Both the position numbers and the translations under genes were made by a program. 64,000 nt of DNA from Macquaria australasica. Its lineage: Eukaryota > Chordata > Actinopteri > Centrarchiformes > Percichthyidae. Positions 10,201 to 25,200 of the stretch are shown here, one piece after another (positions within the stretch are counted from its first letter, which is position 1; each line of letters opens with the position of its first letter). The stretch is from assembly GCA_005408345.1 (NCBI GenBank), contig SEMN01000568.1:1-64000 (forward strand). The letters are read 5' to 3'. The notes under the pieces are model-generated. The model had not been told where the DNA came from. It saw only the letters and a list, made by a program, of their open reading frames with translations, and made no database searches.

Positions 10201-13200
10201 TTTACTCACATGACCACGTCATGTGACGGGATCATGTGTACATTTAAGATGGCACCTAACATTGCCATTTTAGTCTGAAGAAGAGCAGTTGTGCTCGAAA
10301 TGTCACTTTGGTGTAATAAATTATGAACACTGGAGCCCTGCAGTGTGCGAGCCATTTTTTCAGTTATCTTTGTATTTTGTAAAATGCGCCATTAAAACTA
10401 TTTAAAAAAATTAAATACCAAACACAAAACAAATCACAAACACTTTCAACACACTATAATGAGTGTTTACAGTGTAGAAAATGTATGTGTTAAAGCCAAT
10501 TTATTAAAGCCAGTAACCATTTTCGTACCCTTGGAAGAGGAAGAGGTTCAGGTAGTTGTAGTTCTTGGTGAGGAAGTTGCCCAGGATGCGGTTTGGGTAG
10601 CCACATTTGATCTGGTAGGCAGACAGGCCGAAGTAGATACACTTTACAAAGTACCAGAGCTGAGCAACAGGGTTCCTGTTGAACCTCCTGTAGAGCAAAA
10701 AAGACATGATGAGAGAAGAAGACATCAATGAAAATATCTAAGATCAGATTAATTTTTCCTTTTTCTTTTTTTTTGGTGTGCCTCTTTTTTTCCCTCAATG
10801 ATTTTTGATTAAAAAAAAAATATAGTTATACAAATAGAGGCTTGAAGAACTGAAATTAGGGATAGAAGTTTTATGAGATCAGTAGGTGTGGGTTAGTTTT
10901 TTCAAGTTAATATTTTTCAAAACAATCTAGATCAATTGAATAATAAATTCAGTTGATGACCTCTCTGTGACCCCAGGGAGGATGAAGAACATCCAGAAGT
11001 GTATGCCGAACACCAGCACCACCTGGAAAACACACTTTCCCAGCAGGGACTTCTTTAGGTAGAGGGCTCGATCCACTATCATGGTACCGAACTGCATGAG
11101 CAGCATGACCAGGAAGGCCTCTGGAACCTGGTCCTCCGACAGAGACTCTGTGATGTCGGCTGCAGCAGAGTATTTCTACGGAGAGACAAAGATCAGTCTG
11201 ATTGTGTCATAATGTACATAACATGCATTTTAAGTGTGTATATTCTTGGTTTGATGAGAGGCAGGGCAGACTCTTACTCCAAAAGCCCAGTATCCATATA
11301 TAGTGACGATGAAGTTCACTACATCAATGAGAAACATGAGGGCGTAGACGTCACACACAGGACTGTAGTCAGGATGGATGATGTCGTAGAAAAACTGTCT
11401 TATGGGTAAGTAAATGTGAAGGGCGCTGTAGAAAAAAAAAAGAATATACAGTGTCAAACCATACTTTTCTCCAAGCTGTCAGATTCACAAACTCTATATT
11501 TTAGATCGTTAGGGGGGAAGAATCAGTGATATAGTGTTGAAATGTCATGAGGTTTGTTTGCCTCCTCCATCCTTAAGAGATAAACAAACTGGTATCAATG
11601 CTACTTTGCTAGCTGGTCAGCTGGAACCTGAGAACAAAGATGAGACATGTGGATATATTTTTAATGCACCAAATGCATAAAGATGTGGGCCTCCTGGTTT
11701 TACATTAAAGTCACATTACTCAGGACTAAACCCCTCTTTTCTGCGTAAATCTACACCTGGATGATCATTGTTTAATTCTCTCTTCGTATCAATTTTTTGT
11801 AATAAAATTCTCACGTTGGGGGTTCCCTGGTGGCCTAGGGATTTAAGTTCAAGTCCAGCCGGTTATCTTTGTTGCATGTTGTTCCCCTTCTCTCTCCCCC
11901 CTATTTTCTTGTCATCTGAAATATCCTAGACCAGCTACAGTAAATCATGGTCCATACAATTTACAGATGTCTTCAAGAAATTATATAATTTTTGTAAACT
12001 TGTGATAAAAAAAATCACTTCCCTGCCAATATTACGCTAACAAACATTACTGTTTACTGTTGTTTACAGCTTCATGGTGTTAGTAGAGAGGCAAAGAAAA
12101 CCAAAACATTTCAACCTGATCTATTGGGCAAAAAGCTCTTTAGACAGAAGTTAGAGTAGTCTGATGCTCATTTAAGACATCAAATGTGGACCAAAACAAA
12201 GCAACGCACACTTCTATGACGGCAGCTTTGGCCTGTAGCATCCTCTCTCTGATGTGCTGTCTGATCCTCTGCTTCCTGGTCAGTGGAGCCTTGTGCCGCT
12301 GCCGTCTCTTCTTCTTGCTGTGCTGCTTCTTGGGCTTCACCTCTCCAGTAAAAAAAAATGAAACGTGAAATGGAGAAATGTTAGAAGAAGATCAAAAGAC
12401 AACAGAAAAGAAAAGATAAGTAGAATTTCTCACAGTGGATTCACCCAAACTGTTGGGTCAGATTTGGATCAAAATATCTCAAGCTTTTTCTCAGTATTCA
12501 CCATCACATTCTGCTGAGTCTCCTCCCTTTCGTCTACAGAATATGGAGGTGGTGGAGGCCTGGAGAGGGAGGAACTTCAGTCGGTGCTGAAGTTTCTGTT
12601 TGCTGTCTGTCTTATCTCCTCCTGACATCTTCTTCTTGTCCACTTTCTTCTTCATCTTCTTGAAAAAATCAGGCATCTCAACCTCCTTGTTGTCCCACAG
12701 TCCGTGGCACTGTACAGTCATGGACACAAACAAAATGTTAACATGCAAAACTCGCTCCAAGGCAACGATGCTGGTGGTCATACAGCAGCAGATGGATATA
12801 TTTAAATGAGCAGGAGAATTTCAATTGTTATTTTTCATGGTTACCTTGAGAATAGACCGGTGGAAGAACAGAGCGAGCAGCTGAATGAGGTCAAAGAGGA
12901 CGTAGCCGTCTTTCTTCTCCACCCCGATAATGTTTGGCAGGGCGAAGGGCCTCTCTGTGTTGATGCCTCGGTAGGCAGAGGTGGTCCAGGGGAAGAAACC
13001 AAACTGGAAAAAGTACTTCACCACAACAGTCAGCTGAGAGAAACAGAGAAGAGAATTGTGGACCATGCATGAGCTGAAACAATGGATAATTATCACCAAA
13101 TAAGGCATAGTGAGTACTTTAAGTCCTTATTTGACAGACTAGATTTTCTGTATTTTAGAGTTAGCAAATTATAAACACCAGATAATGTTTTTTCCAAATT

Positions 13201-16200
13201 TAATTTATGTTTATTTTTTCTGTAACTGGTGTTCACATATAGAACTAGTAAACCAAAAAAATGTCAGTTCAGGGAAAATAAATTCTGTTTAATGTGAATA
13301 TATATGTGCCTTACTTCATTAGAGACAATGTTACTGAATGAGAGAAAACATACAGTACATATAAGGAGGGAATGTCTGAATGAATTTGGTCATGTTTTCT
13401 GGTATACTGTATCTCAATTAAAAGAGTACTCCACCGATTTAGCATTGCACTCCTATAACTTTTGCTGCCCACATTTGAATGGTGCAGCATTATGAAAAAT
13501 ATGAACACAGAAACAATATCAGCTGCCAAATAAATGTATAAGATATGCAGAATTGCTAAAAGCCATCCATATGTTACTGTAGAAGCAGAAATACTGGGTA
13601 AAATAAATGACCCCTTGATTTAGTCTGCCATTTTTAATCTGAGCATTTTGAGTATTCCTCAAATGAGGACTTAATTATTTATGAAACATAAAACTAATTG
13701 TAGTCCTGGTGTTTACTTGCTCTAAAATGTTTGAAGATTACGTTAAACACACCACAGAATGCCGTAATAATTTACCTCTGTGTAGATTATGGCGGTCATC
13801 CAGAAGCGTTTGGACGGCCGGGGCACAGACAGCATGGCCCAGAGGAAGATGAGAATCGGCAGAATGAGGGAGAGGAACGAAGCCGAAACGATGTGGTTGA
13901 GGATGATGACAAAGTAGCACAGCATCTCTGACTTGGACACCATGGTGTTATAGAGGGCAAACAGCAGCTTCAGTGGCCTCGGCAACGTCACGAAAAACTT
14001 ATCGGACTCTGAGATCTCGTCGTTTTCAAACATACTATAGTAAGGATGGAGGGGAGGGAAGAAAAGACATAAAATGGAAAAAAAAGAGAATGAGTCAGGG
14101 ATTGGAAAGGCATGCATTGTCTCTCTCTTGCAAATGATAAAAAAAATGTATTTTCAAATAACACGTTTATTGTGTCTACTCACTTGTTAAGCAGCAGCTC
14201 ACTGGCAGTGAGGTTCCTTGTTTCCTGACTCAGAGGTCTGGGACATTCTGTGAGGTCGAGGCTTTTCTCTCCATCACTCTCCCTGAAGCCCAAAGAGGTG
14301 CATTCTGAATAATCAGCGCCTTCATCTTCTTCTCTCTGCTGTGTTTCCTCGTTCAGCTCCTCTCTCTCCACTTCATTATCCCCCTCTTGTTGTTCCTGTT
14401 CCTCCTCTTCCCCTGTCTCTTCTTGTTCTTGCTCACGTTTCATCTCGCCCTCCGTGTCCTCCTCCTCCTCCTCTTCTTGTTCGTGGTCCTCCTTTCGAGG
14501 GGCGCCATCTTCACAGCTTTTGAGACAAGGATAGAGAGAGGGATATTTCAACTTCAAGAATCAAGGACATTTACACGTGTAGAAAAACAGTATTGTGTTG
14601 TGCAAAGGCATATAAAACAAAACAAAACTATAAAAACAAATAATATAGTATAATTTACATATGCAAGACCTGAGTGAGAGGTGCACAATCAGTGAAGTTA
14701 AGCACATTTGCTACCCAGTGCAAATAGTAAACAGGTTTGTCGGTATGGTAGTAGTCCAGTCCTGGGTTTTTTTACCATCCTTAAACAAAGATTTCTCCCT
14801 CACCTTGGTGAAAGTTCATCAGTCTCAATAGAGGTCAGGTCGAAGTTGGCTGTTTTCAGGAGCCTCCGTCTGAGCTGGTCAGCAGCAGGCGGCACAGCGG
14901 GAGGCTCGTCCAGCTCTTCCTGGGTCGGCTGCCGGGAGCCGAGCATCGTCTCATCTGTCATACAGCTTAAGGGGGTCAGGAGAGAGAGAGCAGATGAGTA
15001 TACAGGGTCTAAAAGTACTAATAATGCCATTCATGTCTATAATATGTTGGCAGTTCTAACTTTACACATACAGGACATGTATGCACACATAGAAAGAAAT
15101 ATAGTAGAAGCAGGAAAGAGAATGTAAACATGAGAGAGGTAAATATGTGACTGACTCAGTGTCCAGAAACCTACCTGGAAACGCTGCTGCCCCAGGACAC
15201 TTTGGAGGCTTGGTTCTTCAGCTTGGCATAGTCGTGGTGTGAGGAAGGGACAGCGGGCGGGGAGGAGGCGGGAGGCAGGGAGTCCTCTAGGTCGTCTTGA
15301 GATGAAAGTGTGTTCTGACGGGATATCCAGTTTTCATAAAACTTCTTCACACTCTCCTGGCTGACCTCTTTGCCCTGCAGAGCGAGGTGAGCGAGAGAAA
15401 GGGGGAAACAGAATGCTAACACACCCAAAGAGGATAAAACTGCGTGGTCAGACAAACTGAAGGTATAGCTGACCCAAAACATAGTGTATATGGGAAGTAT
15501 ACACTGTACTACATGTCTGTGTTTGGGTTTACATAATATCATTTACTACATATGTTAGAGGTTGTAGGACTCGACTGATATTTGCTTTTGAAACGTGACA
15601 TATTTTGGTACCGAACCTGCTGACAGCATGTATTGTTCTAAGTAGATAATATAAATCTTAGTCTTCACACCAAGGGCACTCCCTTTAAAGCCCCACACTC
15701 CCATGGTATACATACACAGGTGTTTTCAACTGATTGTCTAATTAGACCTCCTCTCTGCACTGTGTGTGGACGTGTACAGACCACGCTTGATTGACGTCTC
15801 CCTCACTCTCCTGTTAGTTTTGTTGCACCTTTAAGGGCGGGGCAACAACTTCATCGCTGGTGACATCACATAATAGACGTCAGACATTTTGACTTGTCAA
15901 AGCAGGAAAAGCACAGGTGTAAATAATAACATTAACGATGGCTCCACTCCATTAAGTGTCCCAGTAAGCCACGTCAATGAGTGAGCATGCACAATACCTG
16001 GACCCTGGAACTGGATCACCTAAATGGAATGTCATTTCCGTTTTTAAACATATATACAGTATATTCGTAAGTCCCACAGTTTTGCCAAAAAAACATACAC
16101 CAGATACAGGGGTTTCTACAGATACAGTCTTTTTTTCCCCAGGCTAGATCCCTCAGCCTGGAAATCAGCCTTATGGCGCCCATGTAGTCCCAGTATGGGT

Positions 16201-19200
16201 AAATGGGTAAATGGGTAAAAGTGAAAAATCTCAGATTGTCATTGCACATGGTTATTTTTACATTCTTAAATAACTGAATATTCATAGTTATTCATTAGAA
16301 TGAAACAGGAAAACACTTTTTTCCACTACGAAAAATAGTGCTGTAACTTTCCACAATTTCTCTTTATTACCTGATATCAGTTTGTCACTAAGTCATAATC
16401 ACATAAAAATGTTTGCTGGGGTTCAATTGATTTGTGTCCATATTCAACATATCATACATGTCACTTCATATCAATCTGATATTGAAGGATTAAAGGGTTT
16501 TTTAACTGTTGTGCCTCACCTTGAGGCTAAAACCCACACATGTCTTAAATTTACCATCATCAGTTTTGCATCCTTTCCTCTCACCTTCTTTTGCTGCTGG
16601 TTGAGTAACGCTCGCTCGAAGCGCAGCACCTTGGAAATGTCCAGGTTGTCTTTACAGAACGAGTTCAGACCCTCGGTCAGGTCGTCGAGAAGGGACTGAA
16701 TAAACACCCAGCTGAACTTCAAGGTGTTAATGACGCGCTGCAGAATGTTTTCTGAAGGAGATGAGGACAAGTACACAAGTGAGTGAAGTCGAGTAGGAAT
16801 GTGTCCCTGCTCTTGATTTATTTATTCCACTCTCTCAGATGTTTACTTGTGAAAAGGTGGTAGAATCCAGTGGTTTGTTGTCAAGTGTAATGCAATGACT
16901 CATGTTTGTTTACCTTTTACCTCCTCTCCCTCCTCCTCCATAGAGCTTTCATCCAGTTCATCCTCACTAGAGTCCGTTCTATCAATGCCTGGACAAAGTA
17001 GATTTTATTGTTAAGTCATTTTGGCAGTTCCTAAGGATTCTGGTGACCTCCTGACCTCTTCTCTAGCTCCATGATCAGGACAAAATGTCCCTTTAACAGT
17101 ATGGTTAACACCAAGGTACCAAACAAAACATCCAGACTTCTATTGTCCCTAGTGCATGAATCCTGATGCTTTTGGCTTTCCTCAGGTGCCATAATGTCCA
17201 CCTTTACACAAGAAATATTACAAATCTGATCTGAGAATGAATCGAGTTTTAATTAATGGCCCTTTCCATTTTGGGCAGGAGAAACCTTTGCAAACAAGAT
17301 ACTTTTATTTTATACTCTACTGGACAGATTGCTATTAAACTTTCCAAGCACATTCATGCTCCACAGAGGATAAACTTTTGGATTTTAATAACCCTGTGGC
17401 ATTGCCTCTAGTGCCACCTTCAGAACAAACTAAAAAAGATATAAGTAAATAAAGTGTAAGTAAATTCAATTTAGCTTTTGGACTCAGTGCTGAGGCTCTC
17501 ATCTGTAGTGAATTACAGGTACAGGTTTAAGTGTCTGCTCAATGACACTTTGACAAGAAACATAGCTGCTGGTGGGGATCAAACCTGTGACCTTCCAGTC
17601 TCAGAATTGTCTCTAAATGTTCAAATCATTTCATATAATTTATAACAAGCTGTCGTTCATAATAGCCACTCTGACATTTGAATTCAAAGACTGTTATAAT
17701 TAAATTATTACACCACATGTCGCTCTCTCACCCTGCTGTCTCTGCAGCTCTCTCTTTGCTCTCTTCTTCTCCTCTTTCTTTCTTTTTTTCTTCTCCTTCT
17801 TCAGGTCCTTCAGAGCCGTCTTAGAGCTGGTGACCCAGGCGTTGTAGGCCAACTGGGATATCACAGACACAGATACACGTCTTGACTGATGAAGTTACAA
17901 CATGGCGACATCCAATGTACAAATATTAAACTGTCAGTGTTCACTTTTAAAGGAGCAACTAGAATCCTTGCACTTATGGAAAACATTAAATGTATCCCCT
18001 TTTCATTCGTCATTAGTTTTTTTGTTTCAGGCGTTTTCTGGCTCTCACCTGGAAAGCAGATTTCTTCTTTGGTGGTGCCTCCTCTTCTTTCTTCTCCGTA
18101 ACTTCCTCCTCTTCATCCTCGCTGTCACTCTCAAACAGGTGGTAGCCGCAGTTGTTTTCCACTGCATAAAACAGAGCAGTGTCAAAAACTGCATCACAGT
18201 GCATACAGTTGAGCTTTTGAGCAAGGCCTCTGATCCAAAGCTGCATCAGTACAGCAGCTCAGTGGCCGAGAACAGAGGGCTGTATTTACAGTTTTATTAC
18301 ATAACCTGGGTAACAGACTCTGACAGTCATGACATGATAGGACATTGCAGAGCATTCTTCATTATTTCCCATTGCCGTGCTTTCTTTGTTTAACCATTTG
18401 TGCATCAGCACCCTGGTAGCACGACGTTGCGGCTCACCTCCAGGCTGAGACACCCAAGGCTTCCACCATTTTCCTGCATCTCTCTTTGCCTTCTCATCAT
18501 CACCTGGAAAACGCGGATCAGTCTGTTTAGTTATCACAGATATTTGCTGATTTTCTCCCTTTTCACTAAAAAGATCGAAGAGTTTCATAAAGTAAACCCA
18601 TATACAAGTATAGATCTCTGGACCAAACTCCCCATGTTGACACAAAATAAGCTTTCATCATAAAAACAAACTCTACGATTATGTGTCTGAATTTAGCTCC
18701 AATTTATATAGACAAAAAAATAAGGATTGGGGCTTTAACAAGAGATTTTTTTTACTAAATATGAAAGATCTCTCCTGTCACAAAAGAGAAACGTATTAGA
18801 CATTTGATATACATTTTTATCTATTTATTTATTTATTGGTTAGTAGACAGAAATACCAATAACTATAAAATTGTGAATGCCTGTTCATGCTTTGCTGATT
18901 TATTAACAGTAGAATCAGAAAATAGATTAACATGTGTTACCCAGTGTCACCTGCTCCTGATCGGCAGGAAGAGCTGGTTTCTTTGCTGCTGCAGGCTGAC
19001 TCTTCTGTTTGGATTTGATCTTCTCCATCCTACAGGAGAGAGGGATATAAAGGCAAGTTAACTGCTTACTGTTTAATTTTTCGAGAGAGCGGATGAATGG
19101 GAGATTGAGAGGGGATATTCTGTTGGTCGTCATTGCAAACTGGATCCATTCTTTCATTCATTCACAGTCAGGAAGTCAGAACAGCTGAGTTGAAATGTTG

Positions 19201-22200
19201 TAAATGTACTTTATACTGACTCTACACTGTTTAATGTTTCTTACTGTTTCTTCAGTGTCTCCACAGATTTCTTCTCCATCTCCAGTCTGGCTGCTATCAG
19301 CTTTTTCACTTTGGCCTCAAACAGCTCAGCGCCCCTTACAGGTAGAGAGCGGTAAAGGAAAAGAGCATGACTTTAATTGTTGGTGGCGCTATCTATTCAT
19401 TTTATCACTGCTGCTTGTGGTTTTACTATTCTTCCTGTCTGGTACTTTGCAAAATACATTTTTACTTTGTTCAGGGTCTCTTACTACAATTATTATGAAA
19501 TATCTAACAAAATTAAACTGGATTATGTAACCCACCTACAAGGAAACAACAGACAGGAAAAAACAAACTGAGGCTGCATTAGAAATGTTTCCATCCTTCC
19601 TAAATGACACACTAGATTCACAAATATTGCCAAATCACATCTGGTGTCAGCTACAATCCCCCTGCATAAATATTAAAAACAAAATGCAAAACAAAACAAA
19701 ACAAAAGAAAGAAAGAGTGGTAACAACAGTTAGTAACACTTTATTTTACAGGTTCAAAATTTCAGAATAGTTTCCCAGTTTTCAAGATGTTTCCTGGAAA
19801 TGTACTAATTATAAGAATATCGAGGCAGTGTTCAAATGCTACACTTCCAGTTAATTATTTCCAACTAATTGTTAGCATAACCCAGAGAGTGTTTTAGTCA
19901 GTCCACAGCAGGTGAGCTGAACATGACAAAATCTGTAACAATTAAACATGTATGGAGAATAAAGTTTCCAATAAAAAACGAATAATGAATTAATATTTAC
20001 TTGGGTTTAAATGGAGCTTCTCTTTCTGGTTATTCTTCAGTATTTTCCTTACAATTAGTATCAAATTGCATAGTTATTTCCAGGAAACCTCTCAGAAATT
20101 ACTAATTTCTTAGGAAATTTTGAATAATTACCAAAAAATAGAGCACTACAATAGATGTGAGTGAGTGCTGCTTAATCCAAAAAGTTGGACTCTTTTTGGT
20201 TTCCCTTCATAAACTATAGAAAAGCTAGGTTGGGTTTAATGTATCCAGAAAAATTCAAGTTTCAGGAGGTTGTTAAGCATATGTGGAGTACAGACCTGGA
20301 GGCCAATATCTTAGAGGACTTGAGTTCAGACACTACGTAGAGGAAGTAGTAGCTGAGGAAGACCCTCCTCTGTGCCAGGAGGACTGTGAAACAGATCGCA
20401 TCCCAGACGATGCCGGCCTCACCTTCCGGCAGCTCACACTCATCGTCAGGATCAGCTGAAACACAAACGGGATAGAAGGAATATGTTATACTCTGATTGA
20501 ATAATTCAGTTCCCTGTTTTCTGCATCCTCTACAGACTATAACTCTGACTTCAGTCTAACACGAACTCTAACACTAAGCTTATTTTCAATATTAATATCA
20601 TCCAAATGAGAATTCTTGAAAAATACATTTTAACCTCAATAGGATTTTTGTTCAATTTAAAAAAGGAAAATGTATGTTTACTGAACATTACAGTATATGC
20701 TTGTGTAACATGTAGTTTAGTACCACAAATGTTTTAAGCATATAATGGAATAACGTCTGAAAGCTATTACAGTGGAAATATTCATGTAATACAAAATCCA
20801 AAAACACTGTGTTTTATATTAGGTTTATATACTGTAAATGTTATAAGATCAACAATTCTTACTTTATATATTCTTTCTTTTTAGTCCCCTTTCTAACACA
20901 CACATACACTGTATACAAACAAAGAAGAATGTACTGACTTTTGAGATTTATCATCATCTGTTACAGACACTTACGGACGTCGTAGCCTTTGATGGTGCAG
21001 AACATGCTGAAGGCCTGAATTAACCAGCAGCTGTTCTTCAACAGGCTGTCCAGGTAGGCACAAGAACCGAGCTGATCACAAAAAATACAGGATTGGCAGA
21101 AAGAGGCTATAATTGACAGTATAGAGTCAGCTAAAAAAAGCAAAATAATTTATTGATGTGTGTCTTAAATGACTTTGTGCACAACTAACTCACAGACAGC
21201 AGGTTCTTCATGGCGATCACAAAGCAGGTGTATCCGATGAGCCAGTCCCACAGTCGCAGGATGTATCTGACAGGCTGCATCAACACGCTGCCTCCAAACA
21301 ACATGAAGTAGAAACAGGCCACTAGGTAGCCCAGACAGAAGATGTTGATCCGCGTGGTGCCGGTGATGAAGATGAGGCACAGCACCAGCCAGAAGAAATA
21401 GCTGAACACAAACACTTTCACCATGTCGAGGTAGCACCTGAGGACCAGAGAGACATTGACCGCCAAGAAAAGAGCAGCATAAAAAAAATATGAATAAGAG
21501 ATTTACAGCTTCCATTAATTACTCCAGAGATTCCATTTTCTTTTGTATTTACAGAAAAAAAAGAGACGTAGGTTTTTGGGGAGAGGGGGAAAAAAAGAAA
21601 ATGCTGTAAACTAGCAGCTCAGTTTTTTTTTAATCAAATGTCTCCAGCTACATGAGATACCAATGTTATAAATGTTGAAAACGTATTGTCTGTTACAAAT
21701 TCAGTCCGCTTCCTGTACTTTTTTATTTACCTGTTCAAAGTACTCTAAAAAAAAATGCCTAAAACTGTATATTTACTTAAAGGAATAGTTTGACATTTTG
21801 GGAAATATGCATATTTGCTTTCATGCCAACAGTTAGATGAGAAGATCGATAACACTCTCAAGTCTGTTCGTGAAATATGAATCTACCGCCAGCAGCCAAT
21901 TAGCTTAGGTTAGCATAAAGACGGGAGGGCAGGTCAAACAGCCAGTTTTTTTGGCTCTGCCCAAAGTTATAAAATACACCTGCTAACATTTCTAAAGCTC
22001 ACTAATGAAACAGTTGTGGTTTTACAGCGGGTTACTGTAACTATTTAAAACCGCAAGCTGCCGCAGTTCACCAAAGCCAAGCCAGATGTTTCCCTGTTTC
22101 CAGTGTTTATGCTAAGCTAAGATAACCGTCTCCTGGCTGTGGCTTTATATTTAGCATACACACATGAGAGTGGTATCTCATCTAACTCTCGGCAAGAAAG

Positions 22201-25200
22201 AGAATAAGAGTATTTCCTAAAATTTCTTCAATTAATTGATTATTTGATAAGTCAATAAAATATTAAAACAACGCCAAAAGAAATGTCCATAGCAAGTTTC
22301 AAAAACCAAAAGGTATTCAAATTACAAAAATATATGACATATAAATAAACAGATTATCAAAACAGTTTAATCATGATGTTCATTATTACAATAAGAAATA
22401 TCTCAAAACACCATATGCCATTTTTCAATGAGACCTAGAGTGTTGATGGATGACATATGCTGATAAAATACAACCCTCTCAGCCAATGAAATAGTTTCTG
22501 TCTTACAACAATTCAAACAACATTCTTTAATTTCAGTGCATCGTCCAATAATATGACTGATGACAAATTTTGGGCTTGTTTGATTTATTTATTATTTCTC
22601 CAGTAAAATATATTCTGTCAGCAGCAAGACAGCAAATCTGATGAAGGCAGCAGAAATAAAGCCCATAAACGAAGGCACTAGTCTATCATGGAAATGGGAG
22701 ATGTCCATGAGTGCTTATCCAGCAGTTTCAGTTTACCAGAACAGCTTTCATGAGTTTGACAACACACATCAATTAATGATCTAACTCAACCCCTTAATGC
22801 TCCTAAAACAACCACAAACCAGTATGATGGACTCCCAGTTCTCCACCTGCAGTTTAACCTACAGACCAGGCAGCTGTTTGAACAGACTAACTAAATGCTG
22901 GATTATGCAGTCCTGTTCTTATCTAGGGTCTACAAATTTAGACTTTGAGGGTGAGTCACATTCAGGGAGCGGAGAAAATAAATCAAACATCAATAAAATG
23001 ACTTGTATTATAGTAAAGTATAGATAGACTTGAAAAATTCAAATAGAGTGTTATATTGGAAAAGGGACCAAGACTTAGTCTTAGTTTAAAAATACGTCTC
23101 TATAAAAGCACAAAATAAAAAGACCTGAAGAGCAAGGTTGATATTTCGGACCTGCAGTGAAGGAAGTTGTTGACAGGTATGAACTGGTTGAAGGAACAAG
23201 GATCCAGGCTACGGCTGATCTCAACGTTGTCTCCAGCCAGCAGTCGCACCGCCGCTCGGTTCTCCTCCTCAAACACCTGCCACTGCAGAGACGAGCAGAG
23301 CAACAGGAGGTGGTCATCTGCAGAGAGCAGGAGAGAGGGAGGGGGTTCAAATCTGACATGAGGAATTACACAGGAGGAATAGGTTCAAAGTCAGGATAGA
23401 AGAGGAGAGGGGAGGAGAGGAGAGAAGAGAAGAAAAGAAAAGAAAACAGGAGAGAAGACAAGAAAATAGAAGAAAAGAGGAGAGAAGAGAAGAAAAGAAA
23501 AGAGAAGAGGAGAGAATTAAAGAGAAGAGAGTAAAGATAAACTCACAGAATATGAATGAAGGATTGGGTGTCATGGCGAAGTCAGGCAGGTAAAACCACT
23601 TAATAACATTAGAGGTCAAAGGTTGAACTGCAGTTCTCCAGGGGTAATCTGATAAGAAAACAGAATAAAGTAGAATAGCATAAAATGAGACTTATATGCA
23701 GCATGTGCAAACAGTGTCATTTTTGATGTTTTGTGAAATTATAATTAATAGAGTTATTAATTATTTGTTTCAGTAATGTTTCCAAGCACAATCATCAAAC
23801 ATTAGCTGGTTCTAGCTCCTCAAATGTGAGAATTTGATGCTTTTCTTTGTCATATATGACAGTAAACTGAATAACCTTGGGTTTTAGACTGATGATCAGA
23901 TAAAATAAGCAATTTGAAGATTTTACCCTACTATTTTCTGACATTTTAAAGACCAAACAATTAATGGATTAACTAAGTAAATAATCATCCGATTAATCGA
24001 TAATAAAAAGAATCATTTGTTCTCTGGTTCCACCTTCAAAAATGTGAGGATTTGCTGCTTTTCTCTGTTTTATATCATTGCAAACTGAATACGTTTTGGT
24101 TTTTATGACTGTTGGTCAAACAAAAAAAGCTATTTGAAGACGTGATCTTGACGTTTTTTATTATTTTCTGACATTTTATAGACTAAACCATTAATCAGTT
24201 AAAAAACTGATTGACAGATTAATTGATAACATCTTTCATGCCAGGTGCTGTGATGTTTTTGCACTGTTTCAGTGCCAGTGTAGATGGTACTATAGCCTCT
24301 TCTTCCTTTGAAGAAGTTTAATTTTTCTGTAGGTATCACTCTTTTCTTTCTCAGTGCTCGCACTACCCAGTTCCTCATCTGCTTAATTTCAAACCGCTGT
24401 TTCTTTTTATGGATATTTAAAATGCATCACTTTGTGCATGCGAGTGGCCATAACACTCACCAGGTGTTTAAAACAGCAAATGTAAGTGTTTAGGAACTGG
24501 ATATAAATTATACATAATTATATCAATACTTTATTTATAAAAAAATATCACAGATGATTAAAAAGTCCATACCAACACAGAGAGCAGGAGGGATGCCAAT
24601 GCAGAGCAGGTACTGCAGCACCATGAGCCCTGCAGTAAAGCAGCAGTATTTAGGCCACACCTCCCCGATAGCCTTCCTGCGTCGCCGTGACAGGACAGCC
24701 ATCAAGGCGCAGGAATGGAGCAGGGCGTAGAAATCCATCCTCTGACCAATCACGTTGACCGCCACGATTAAACTGATCTGAAGAAGAAGTGTGTGCGTGT
24801 TAAGAAGTCAGTGTCAGATCACGTTCAAAAGTTAGCCGCACATGAACGGACGCAGACACACACACACTTGAGCCCCTAAAATGTACCTCCAGTCCAAATT
24901 TGTAGAAGCAGAAGTTGATGAAGTACTTGATGCAGGGCAGGATGCCGTGATCCAGGTGCTGCCTCGTGATGCCCTGGAAGATGATGCTGAAGGGCGGGGC
25001 CTTCAGGTCGTTATGGAGACGGAAGTAGAGCTGGTGCCGATGGACTGTCGCCTCGAACACCAGCAGCCCCAGCACCATCAGATGGTTCTACAACACAGAA
25101 CACACACAATCCAAAGGTGGGACAGTGGAATAATGTCAGCGACTTCAAAAAACTATTCAAACTCTTGGACGAACTCGATGTGTGCCGATGTGTAAATACA

